A program made the position numbers and the translations under genes. This document shows, one piece after another, positions 28,060 to 38,181 of a stretch of DNA of 64,000 bases. The stretch lies in NCBI RefSeq assembly GCF_037176765.1, contig NC_090034.1:27722875-27786874 (forward strand). The letters are read 5' to 3'. The notes below the pieces were generated by a model. That model had not been told where the DNA came from. It worked only from the letters and a program-made list of their open reading frames with translations, and did no database searches. This DNA is from Anolis sagrei (lineage: Eukaryota; Chordata; Lepidosauria; Squamata; Anolidae). The stretch's first letter is position 1, and the number at the start of each line of letters is the position of its first letter.

Positions 28060-28465
28060 CCCTGCCAAGTACCCCCGTTGATCTTTGATATGGTCACACT
28101 TCGCAAACACAGTCAGTCGGTCACATGCCGACACACTCTGTGACTTGTACTTATTAATTCCTAGGAGAGGAAAGTTAATTTCCTACTGGCTTCCTTGGTT
28201 TAGTTGCCATTGCTTGACACTATTCTCTCACACTGTTTTAAACATGCCTTTTTGTAACGTGATACGTTACTCTGCCGCATACCTTTATTTTTCCTGAAAA
28301 AGTATTGTGAGAACAAAGCAGATGTTTCAACAGTACACATTAAAATAAAAGGTGCCCACAAGAGTACATCCTGCAAACGCACCCTTCTGAAGAATACCTA
28401 TTTAAAGCTGCAGGCCTTTCCCAAGGAGCATGGGTTAGGATTGAGTGGCTCTCCAAGAAGTTCAT
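28060..28465. other. Intergenic stretch, nothing recognised
   Basis: AT-rich with no family match and no exon-like block. Confidence 0.35.
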
Positions 28466-28469
28466 TTTA

Positions 28470-28695
28470 ATCTATTACATTTGGCCCGGCCATTGGTTTT
28501 AAATGCTTGTGTGTTACTGTTGATTAATTGATTTTTTTTGTTATGTGATTAATATTAATTGTATTGCTTTGATTGTTTTGTTATTGCTTTTGTTTATTGA
28601 TGTACTGTGGGCTTGGCCTCATGTAAGCCGCACCGAGTCCCTTGGGGAGATGGTAGCAGGGTACAAATAAAGTTTTATTATTATTTATTATTGCT
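28470..28695 (+). mobile_element. L2 LINE 3' end
   Basis: T-rich lead-in, then GCCGCACCGAGTCCCTTGGG..GGTACAAATAAAGTTTTATT and an (ATT)n tail. Confidence 0.8.
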
Positions 28696-29115
28696 GGGCT
28701 GCAATCATAGAATCATAGAGTTGGAAGAGACCTCATGGGCCATCCAGTCCAACCCCCTGCCAAGAAGCAGGAATATTGCATTCAAAGCACCCTCGACAGA
28801 TGGCCATCCAGCCTTTGTTTAAAAGCTTCCAAAGAAGGAGCCTCCACCACACTCCAGGGCAGAGTGTTCCACTGCTGAACGGCTCTCACAGTCAGGAAGT
28901 TCTTCCTAATGTTCAGGTGGAATCGCCTTTCCTGTAGTTTGAAGCCATTGTTCCGCGTCCTAGTCTCCAGGGAAGCAGAAAACAAGCTTGCTCAATCCTC
29001 TCTATGACTTCCTCTCACATATTTATACATGGCTATCATGTCTCCTCTCAGCCTTCTCTTCTGCAGGCTAAACATGCCCAGCTCTTTAAGCCGCTCCTCA
29101 TAGGGGTTGATAGGA
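28696..29115 (-). mobile_element. CR1 3' end, inverted
   Basis: Minus-strand frame: LETRTRNNGFKLQERRFHLN, KNFLTVRAVQQWNTLPWSVV. Plus-strand start AATCATAGAATCATAGAG is the inverted 3' terminal repeat. Confidence 0.88.
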
Positions 29116-29129
29116 GTTGGAGTAAAACC

Positions 29130-29375
29130 GTGCATGGAGGACCCACATCACTCAGCATTTCAGCAGGATGAGTGTGAGAACAATGCAGCCCATGAGCCAC
29201 AGGGAAGGTGAGTTAATGCAGTCCGGCACCACTTTAACTTCCCTGGTTCTTGTCATTTGATGAGGCAGAGAAGGCTAAAGACCTTGCAAAATGACAGCAC
29301 CCATCAGCCCATAGCACTGAACCACGACAGTTCAAGTGGTGTCAAACTGCATTTGTTCTACAGTGTAGATCAGGT
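29130..29375. mobile_element. MITE, TCAATGCTATGG family (diverged)
   Basis: Carries GGCAGAGAAGGCTAAAGACC and, at the right end, AGTGGTGTCAAACTGC..CTACAGTGTAGATC. Confidence 0.6.
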
Positions 29376-29439
29376 ATAGGCAAACTCAGGCCCGGGGGCT
29401 GGATGCGGCCCCTTGGGCTCTTTTCTCAGACCCTCCTCT

Positions 29440-30385
29440 CTCACACTATCCTATCCTTCCTTCCTTCTCTCTTTGCTTCCTCCTTCCTTCCCTTTTTCTC
29501 CTTCCCTTCCACCCTATCATCCTTCCTTCCTCCCCTCTCTCCCTCTTTCTCCTTCCTTCCCTTTTGTCTTTCCTTCCTTCTCCTTTTCCTCCCTCCCCTC
29601 TTTCTTCCTCTGTCCATTCCCTTCCACCCTTTTGTCTTTCCTTCCTTCCCTCTTTCCTCCCTCTCCCTCTTTCTCCTTCCTTCCCTTTTGTTTTTCATTC
29701 CTTCTCTCTTTCCTTTATCCTTCCCTTCCTTCTTTTTCCCCTTCTTCCCTTCCTTCTCTTTCCTCCCTCTCTCCCTTCCTTCCAACCTTCCAGCCATCCA
29801 TCCCTTCCAACCTTTCATTCTTCCTTCCCTTTTGTCTTTCCTTCTTCACTCTTTCCTCCCTCCTTCCCTCTCTCCCTCTTTCTCTTCTCGTCCTTCCTTC
29901 CTTCTCTCTTTCCTTCTTCCTTCCTCCTTCCCTTCCAACCTTTCATCCTTCCTTCCCTTTTGTCTTTCCTTCTTCACTCCTTCCTCTCTCCTTCCCTCTC
30001 TCCCTCTTTCCCTTTCTTCCTTCTTCCTTCCTTTCTTCCCTTCCAACCTTTCATCCTTCCTTCCCTTTTGTCTTTCTTTCCTCCCTCCTTCCTCTCTTCC
30101 TCTTTTCTCCTTTTGCCCTTTTTTCTTTCTCTCTTTCCTTCCTCTTTCACTTCCTTCTCTCTTTCTTTCCTCTTTCCCTTCCTTCCTTCCCTTCCACCCT
30201 TCCCTCCCTCAATTCATCCTTCCTTCCCTCTTTCCTCCCTCTCTTCCTCTTTCCCCTTCCTTCTTCTCTCTCTTTTGTCTTTCCTTCTTTCTCTCTTTTC
30301 CTTTATTCTTCCCTTCCTTCCTTCCATTCTTCTCTTCCTCCCTCACTTCCTTCCCTCTTTCTTTCCTTCCCCCTTCCCTTCTTTT
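29440..30385. repeat. 0.9-kb polypyrimidine tract
   Basis: About 945 bp of nearly pure C/T on the plus strand (TTCC, CTTT and CCCT units) with a larger period marked by CCTTCCCTTTTGTCTTTCCT recurring at roughly 65-120-bp spacing. Long frames here (up to 342 codons) are low-complexity artefacts. An L2 tail interrupts at 30385, and TTCC units resume at 30502. Confidence 0.95.
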
Positions 30386-30505
30386 TTATTGTTCATGTAT
30401 GGTTGATTTGTATTGTCTTAAAATGTTGTGAGCTGCTTTGAGTCCTGCTTAGGGGGGAAAGCAGGATATAAATAAAGATGATGATGATTATTATTATTAT
30501 TCCTT
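30385..30505 (+). mobile_element. L2 LINE 3' end
   Basis: TTGTGAGCTGCTTTGAGTCC..GGATATAAATAAAGATGATG then (ATT)n, inserted at the edge of the polypyrimidine tract. Confidence 0.7.
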
Positions 30506-30510
30506 CCTTC

Positions 30511-31235
30511 CATCACCAGGCAAAGAGACCTCCTAGCAGGGAGTGCTAGCACGCAGCCCCAAATTAGAAAGTTTGCCCATGCCTGGTGCAGATGCACCTG
30601 AAATGAGTCTGTTGATGCACCCGAAATGAGCCACTTTTTGCCCCTGGTCAGTCTGCAAAGACCGCCTTGGCTAATGGTCTGCCAACACATTCCTTGCAGG
30701 GTTGACCAAATGACCTTCTCCTCATCTGACCCCTTTCCCTCCCTAAAGCTTTCCTGCCTTTTTTTTTAGGGAAGGAGAAATGCAAGGCTGGGAGATGCTC
30801 TGCAGCCCTTGGCACAGCAGCCCCCAAACAAAGCTTAAGCCTCCTCCTGGTTTTTCCTGTCATGTTAGGTGAGAGGTGAGCAAACCGGCTCATTTGGCAG
30901 CCTCAGGAGGCCAGGAGTGAATGGGCACACTGCTTAAGGGGCCACTCTTTGCAGGCACCTGGAGGAGCATTCACCTGGGATTCCAAAATGGTCCAAATAA
31001 GCAGTGGAGAGCGTAACGCCTTTACTTTCTGGTAGCACAATGTACACAACCCTGGCTTGGTGCATGCACAAAACTATTCAAAATATTGTATAAATTATCT
31101 TGAAGCTAAGTTGGGTATGAAACCTAAATGGATTTTGTGTTTAGTTTTGTGCCCCATCTCAAAGGTAGCTCATTAGGTACAGGTTTTCCAAAATGCATGC
31201 ATGTATCCCCCCCCCCCCCCGATGCATCTGCATGC
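30511..31235. other. Intergenic stretch, nothing recognised
   Basis: Moderately GC-rich at first; no exon or repeat family recognised apart from a C14 run near 31207. Confidence 0.35.
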
Positions 31236-31292
31236 ATATATTATACATATATACATATACGTATATAGAGAGGCATGCATTACACATACACA

Positions 31293-31516
31293 TCTATCTA
31301 TATAAATAAAATGTAATGTTCGTTTGTGGGATTAGCATAACTCAAAAACACAGCAGAAGAGACTTAAAAAGCCAAAAAATACATTACAACGGATGCGCAA
31401 AACCACATATATATACGCAAACACACATATACACAAATATACACACACATATAGACACACACAAAACACATATACACAGAATGGGCCACAGCAATACATG
31501 GCAGGGGACGGCTATC
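31293..31516 (+). mobile_element. Helitron-like non-autonomous element
   Basis: Begins TCTATCTATATAAATAAAAT after an A, continues TGTTCGTTTGTGGGATTAGC and ACACAGCAGAAGAGACTTAA, and ends near GGCAGGGGACGGCTAT. The inverted relative at 62228-62520 has the CTAGT-type end expected of Helitrons. The interior is invaded by (AC/AT)n. Confidence 0.5.
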
Positions 31517-32074
31517 TATATATGTGCACACACACAGACACACAGAGAGACAAGCGTACATTACACACACACATACACACAAACATATCTATATGCCGCC
31601 CCAAGTCCTTTTGGAGAGGGGGTGGGATATAAATAAAGATTATTACTATTATTACTATTATTGTTATGCATCTATACAACTATATACACACATAGACCTG
31701 CATTTATTACACACAGACACACACATATATATACACACACATATCTATATGCATCTAAATATCTATATATACACACATAGGCATGTGTATGTGTGTGTGT
31801 ATATGTATATATATATATATGTGCACATATATACATACATAGAAAGACATGCATTCCAAATACATACATATCTACATACATCTATATATTTATATGTACA
31901 TATAGTCATGCATATAGTGTGTGCATATATACACATATATAGTTATAGAGGCAATCCATTACATGCATACATATATATACACACACATACATATCTCTAT
32001 GCATCTATAAATCTATATACTCGTGTAAGCCGCATCGAGTCCTTCGGGAGATGCTAGCGGGGTACAAATAAAGT

Positions 32075-32107
<33 letters not shown>

Positions 32108-32110
32108 TAT
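31517..32110. repeat. (AC)n/(AT)n microsatellite block with two L2 tails
   Basis: Long ACACAT/ATATAC repeats, interrupted at about 31590-31665 (GCCGCCCCAAGTCCTTTTGG) and 32020-32105 (GTAAGCCGCATCGAGTCCTT) by L2 3' tails ending in (ATT)n or (AAT)n. Confidence 0.85.
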
Positions 32111-32147
32111 AGGTGTGAGTGTATATGTGTATGTATGTGTGTATATA

Positions 32148-32612
32148 TTAGGCTTGGGCGGTTTCGTTCGTTAATTTCGTAATTTGTTATTTATTCGTAT
32201 TTAAATTAGCTTACGATCCAATATTGAGCCATGCAGGAATAGTGTGAGGAGTAAATTAGATTCGAAACAATTTTTTCAATTTATTTCGTAATTATTTCGT
32301 AATTATTTCGTAATTATTTTCGCATGTCTGGTGCAAATTTTATAGTTGTTGTTTGTTTTATCACACCAACAGTCAACAACAGAGGGAGAGGGAAGCTTCA
32401 GAAGTTCCCCCTGTCCCATTTGGAGGTTTTTTTAGCATATTGCGCAATCGCGTCCGCCATTAACGAATTGATTCGTAATTTTACAAAATTTTGTAAATTT
32501 CGAAATGTTTTAAAGCAAAATTTCGGAATTCTTAAAAAAAACGAAACGCGATGGACCCCTAAAAACGAAGTGAGTTTAGAAACAAATTTTTCCGTTGTTA
32601 CCTAGGCCTAGT
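32148..32612. mobile_element. TIR element, TAGGCTTGKGC family
   Basis: Starts TTAGGCTTGGGCGG and ends near TTACCTAGGCCTA, rich in TTCGTAAT motifs inside. Elements with a related end (TAGGCTTGTGCA) lie at about 56960, 61640 and 63540. No coding frame. Confidence 0.55.
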
Positions 32613-32879
32613 ATATATATATGTCTCTCTCTGTGTGTATGTGTATATCTATCTATCTATCTATCTCCCCCCAAGGTTTTTAAAGGAAGTGGCTTGACAG
32701 CATTAGCACTGAATATAAAAATATACACATGCACAAAAATTAAAGCAGAATTAAACATAGACAGCAGTGGAAAAATTCAGTTAAAAACCTATCAATGAAA
32801 CTGTATTAAATGGCAGTGTAGATCCAGCCCTTGAATGAGGCAGGCTTTCCCATTTGCTTAGGTTGTACAGAAAAAAACG

Positions 32880-33186
32880 TGGCGGTGCCTTTAAGGAGCC
32901 CTGGGGGCGTGGCCGGAGAGGGCGTGGCCAAGACGAGCCCCCGCCGCTTAAAGGAGCCGCAGCGCCTCGGGCTCTGGCAACAGGCGGGCAAGGGATCGGA
33001 GGCGCAGGACGCAGAAGACCTTGCAAATCCATCGGGGAAACCACTTCCGTGTTTGGGGGACACGAGTGGCGCTGCGTGGAATTGCAATCTAATTGCACAA
33101 CATTTCTGAAAAGAGTCTTTTCCTATAGGGATTTGGTGATGCAACTTCAGGCACCTCTCTTGCCTTGATCTCTCTGTCTGCCCACG
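32880..33186 (+). promoter_or_regulatory. MCRIP2: MCRIP2 promoter and 5' UTR (CpG-rich)
   Basis: GC-rich, CpG-dense DNA with two GC/KLF-type boxes, GGGGGCGTGGCC (32903-32914) and GGGCGTGGCC (32920-32929), and two TTTAAGGAGCC or TTAAAGGAGCC motifs (32888-32900, 32946-32958). It ends just before the ATG. TSS not determinable; no TATA box seen. Confidence 0.7.
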
Positions 33187-33238
33187 ATGTACACCATCAC
33201 GAGGGGACCGAGCAAGCTGGTCACCCAGAGGAGGACAG
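33187..33238 (+). CDS. MCRIP2: MCRIP2 coding exon 1
   Basis: MYTITRGPSKLVTQRRT plus the first base of Gly. Donor ACAG|GTAAGG. Confidence 0.95.
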
Positions 33239-34081
33239 GTAAGGGTCAGGGCAAAGGGCAAGGGGCAAAAGCCGGGGAAGGAAGGAAGGAAGGGGGCGTG
33301 TCACTTCCACGCGTGACACTTCCCTGCACTGGACTTCTCCCTGCTTTCCTTTTGCTCTCTTTCCCTTTTCCATCCCTTCTTCAAGCCCTATATATAGATA
33401 TATGTACACCCCCTCCAAAAAAAAAAAAAGGTTGCCCCAAAACAAATATTCCCAATGTAAATATATTATTTTGATATTATCAATAGAATGCATATAAAGA
33501 GACTATAATTAAATTATAAATATTATCGAAATAAGATATAATAAGTAATGTATATGTGTATGTACATACACAGAGCTATCATATATTTATATTATAAATA
33601 TGCTATATAAACATATAATATAATTATATTATCAATGTGTATAAAATATTACATATATAGCCATGATATATTTATTTACAAATATAATATATACATAAGT
33701 TATAATTATAGTATATATATATATATACTCAGCTATTATAAATATGTTATATATAAATATAATAATTACATTTTCAATGTTGTATACATAGAGCTATAAC
33801 ATATTTATATTACGAATATAATATATACATAAGATATAATTATAGTATAAATATATATGTATACAGTGGTATTATATATTTATATTATAAACATGCAATA
33901 TGTAAATATAATAATTATATATATATAATTTTAGAGTAAATATATGTGTGTTTATATATAGCTATATTTATATTACAAATATAATATGTACATAAGATAT
34001 AATTTTAGTGTAAATATGCTATATATAAATATAATTACATTATCAATATTATATGTAGATAGAATATTAATATAAATATTA

Positions 34082-34123
<42 letters not shown>

Positions 34124-37100
34124 CATATATTGCAAAGTATATTTTAGTATAAATATTATGGACTGCCCTATGGGGTCCTGGGGCTTATAGTATAGTAGGG
34201 TATATAGGTGAAGCAATAATCAAACTGCTGCTCTCAGGAGCATTTGTTATTTATATTATATCTGTACATATTTAGTAATATATGTATTACAACCTCACAA
34301 CTTCTGAGGATGCCTACCATAGATGCAGGTGAAATGTCAGGAGGGAATGCTTCTGGAATATGGGCAGACAGCCTGGAAAACTTACAACAACCCAGTGATT
34401 CCAGCCATGAAAGTCTTTGACAACATATGCATAATATTTATAGAAAAAATGTACTTTGCAATATAATGATATTATAACTATATATAATTATATAATATAT
34501 TATATAATTATTGATAATATCATATTTCTACATGTTTACTTTATATATATAGCTATATCTTTATATTGCAAAGTATATTTTTCTATAAATATTATGCATA
34601 TATTTATACTAAAATATACCTTGCAATATAAAGATATAGCTATATATATTATATAATTATATAATATATTATATAATTATATATTTCTACACACACACAT
34701 ATATATATGGCTATATCTTTATATTGTAAAGTATATTTTCGTATAAATATAATGCATATATATATGTGTGTGTGTATATATATATATATATAGCAGCAGT
34801 TTGATTACTACTTCCTCTATATACCCTACCATACTACAAGCCCCAGGACCCCATAGGGCAGTCCAAGTGGAATCAAACCGCGTTTATTCTGCAGTGTAGA
34901 TGCACCCAAAGGGACATTTCTCTCTCCCACTCCCCCCCCCCCCAAATAAAACACTCCATGAGATGAAGGCGAGTGACGCCGCTTTCCCCGACCCACGCAG
35001 GACCCACGCAGCAAGTGGAGAGCAAAGCCTCGGAGCTGAAATGCCGCCGCCGGGCCCAGCAGCAGCAGGAGGAGAAGCCCCACGAAAAGTGAGTCCCTTT
35101 CTCCCCCATCAATGGTGACACTTTCCCGCGTGGGGGGGGGGAGGGGGGTGAGGTGTTTGGGCTGTGACCTTGCCTCTTTGGCCTCCCCTCGCCCTACTTT
35201 TTCTTGCATCTACTGCCCTTCTTGGGGTGCCTGATCGGGGAACACAAGGCTCGCCTTTTCCACGCGTGCCTGCGGCGCTGGGGTGGGCCATGACCTTGTG
35301 GGAAGGTGACCTCCAAGGACAAACAGGGAAGAAAGGGGGAGGGGGCACCCACGTGGTGCAAATGGGGAGGGGCCCACGCAGACACGAGTGGGTGGCTCGG
35401 GAACACAGCTCTCCCCTCCCCTTGAGGCCTCTCTGGCGGTCAACTTTGCTCCCGAGAAGGCGGGGCCGCGTATGAAAGGGGCGTGGCCTGGGCACACGTG
35501 GCAGTGGGGAGAAGACCCACCAGGGGGAGTTCAACGTGGGTGCCCCCTTCCCCTTCCCATGCGAGAAAAGTCAAAGCAGTAACCCCTCGGCCTTGATCAC
35601 GAGTGGGAGCGTGTCCTCCACTTCTCCCAATGACAGCCAGCCTGTTCTTTTCTTTTGCGTTCTCTTTCTTAAAGAGACAGGAGGCCCTTCCCGCTTGGCC
35701 GCTGGCCCGCCTTGCTGAGGCGCGTGCGGCTCCTTTAAGGAGCCTGGGCTCAGTGCAGTTTGCCACCCATGGCTGGATCCCGGCCCCTTCTGCACTGCCA
35801 TGTCATAATACCAGGGTGGGTCACAAAGTTTTGCCTCCTGTGACATAAAAGTGTTATGCATGAACCTAGAACAACAAAAGTTGCTCCAGATCATAGCCTG
35901 AACTGTCCTCTATGCAAAGCTACCATTCAATATTGTCACCATCCTTTGGGACACATTTGAGCCATGGTTTAACCCAGGCATCCAAACCATTTTGGAAAAA
36001 AAATCAGGGTTGTATGTATGGTCTGTAGTGCCTCACCCACCCTACAGCCCAGATTTGGCCCCTTCAGACTTTGACCTGTTTGGACCCACATGGTTTCAGA
36101 TTCAATGACTTGAATGACGTTCAAACAGCTTTAAAATCATGGGTCACGAATTTTTCCAAAATGGTTCGGATGCCCAGGTTAACTGATGGGGCAAATGTGT
36201 CCAAATGGATTGTGATTACGTTGAAGGGTAGTTTTGTGTAGAGGAAAGTTCAGGCTATGATCTGGAGCAACTTCTGCTGTTATACGTTCATTCACAATAT
36301 ATTCATGGCCAGAATCACTGGGTTGTTGTAGGTTTTTCGGGCTATATGGCCATGTTCTAGAAGCATTCTCTCCTGACGTTTCGCCTGCATCAGTGGCAGG
36401 CATCCTCAGAACTTCTGCATCTATGGCAGGCATCCTCACAACCTCTGAGGATGCCTGTCATATACGCAGGAAAAACATCAGGAGATAATGTTTCTAGAAC
36501 ATGGCCATACAGCCCAAAAAACCTACAACAACCCATTCGTTCATAATATTTTTATGTCACAGGAGGTTAAATGTTTTGACCCACCTCTGTGTGTGTGTGT
36601 GTGCGTGTGTGCATACTAGCTTGGGTACCCAACGTTGCCCAAGTTATTTGAAAAAGTCAATTTTTCAGTTCTACAAAATGCATAAAGTTGTGGGTAAACT
36701 ACAACTTACATTATGTCAGATTAACTTCGAGAAACTCCTATCAGGACGTAAAGTTTGTTATGTTGGGCAAACTTGCTCTAGATCAATGTTTCTCAACCTT
36801 CCTAATGCCGCGACCCATTAATGCAGTTCCTCATGTTGTGGTGACCTCCAACCATACAATTATTTTTGTTGCTGCTTCATAACTGTGATTTTGCTACTGT
36901 TATGAATTGTAATGTAAATATCTAATATGCAGGATGTGTTTTCATTCACTGGACCAAATTTGGCACAAATACCTGATATACATTTGAATACTGGTGGGGG
37001 GATTAATTTTGTCATTTGGGAGTTGTAGTTGCTGGGATTTATAGTTAATCTACAATCAAAGAGTATTCTGAACTCCACCAACAATGGAACTGGGCCAAAC

Positions 37101-38145
37101 TTGGCACACAGAACTCCCATGACCAACAGAAAATACCAGAAGGGTTTGGTGGGCATTCACCTTGAATCTTGGAGTTGTAGTTCACCTACATCCAGAGAGC
37201 ACTGTGGACTCAAACAATGATAGATGTGTTCCAAATTTGCCACAAATATTTAATATGCCCAAAAGTGAACACTGGTGGCGTTTGCGGAAAATAGACTTGA
37301 CATTTGGGAGTTGTACTTGATGAGATGTATAGTTCACCTACAATCAAAGAGCATTCTGAACCCCACCAATGACAGAATTGGGCCAAACTTCCATCACAGA
37401 ACTCCCATGGCTAACAGAAAATAGTGTGTTTTCTGATGGTGTTTGGCAACCCTTCTGACACCCCCTCTTGATCCCCCAGAGGTTGCAACCCCCAGGCTGA
37501 GAAACGCTGATCTAGATAGATACATCATCGGTGGGATTAAGAGTGCTCTCTGGCTGCAGGGTAAACTACAACTCCCACTATGGTGAGTCAGTCCCCTCAA
37601 ATCCCTCCAATTGGTTGAGTTAGTAATGGGGATTCTGTGTGCCAAGTTTGGTCCAGATCCATCATCAGTGGAGGTCACAATTTCCCTGGTTGTGGGTGAA
37701 CTACAACTCCCAGAAAGGAAGGTCAGTTCCCCCCAAACCCCACCGGTAATCAAATTTCGGCATATCAGGTATGTGTGCCAAGTTTGGGTTCAGAGTGCTC
37801 TCTGGATGACAGTGAACTACAACTCTCCCAAATCAAGGTGAATTTTCCCCAAAGACCTCCAGCATTTTTTGTTGGTCCTGGGGGCTCTGTGTGCCAAGTT
37901 TGGTCCAATTCCATCTTTGGTGGAGTACATAGTGCTCACTGATTGCAGGTGAACTGTAATGAAGAGTTTGCAAAAATGGATTTGAATGTCTGGAAAGAAA
38001 GACAATTGTTGATTTTAAAGTTGCTGCAAGGGGAATTCTGTGGATTATATTCCAAGCCAAATGAAGTGACAACTGGCTGTTTTCTTCACTTGCCATTGAC
38101 TCCCTTCAAAAAATTAGATGGGGAGATGGTAGCAGGGTATAAATA

Positions 38146-38181
<36 letters not shown>

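Noticed and set aside
29403-30441. Overlapping 342-codon open frames rich in Ser, Pro, Phe and Leu
   Set aside because: They are translations of a polypyrimidine tract in which stop codons cannot arise on the plus strand. Composition, not coding, explains them.
31524-32057. 177-codon His/Tyr/Thr-rich frame
   Set aside because: Translation of (AC/AT)n microsatellite.
33239-33479. Alternative continuation of MCRIP2 exon 1 through the intron
   Set aside because: The open frame extends past ACAG|GTAAGG, but exon 2 restores the known GPTQQ sequence in phase, so splicing is the better reading.
27694-36536. Repeats separated by spacers resembling a CRISPR array
   Set aside because: The recurring inverted-repeat blocks are dispersed MITEs with variable spacing in a vertebrate genome; no regular spacers.
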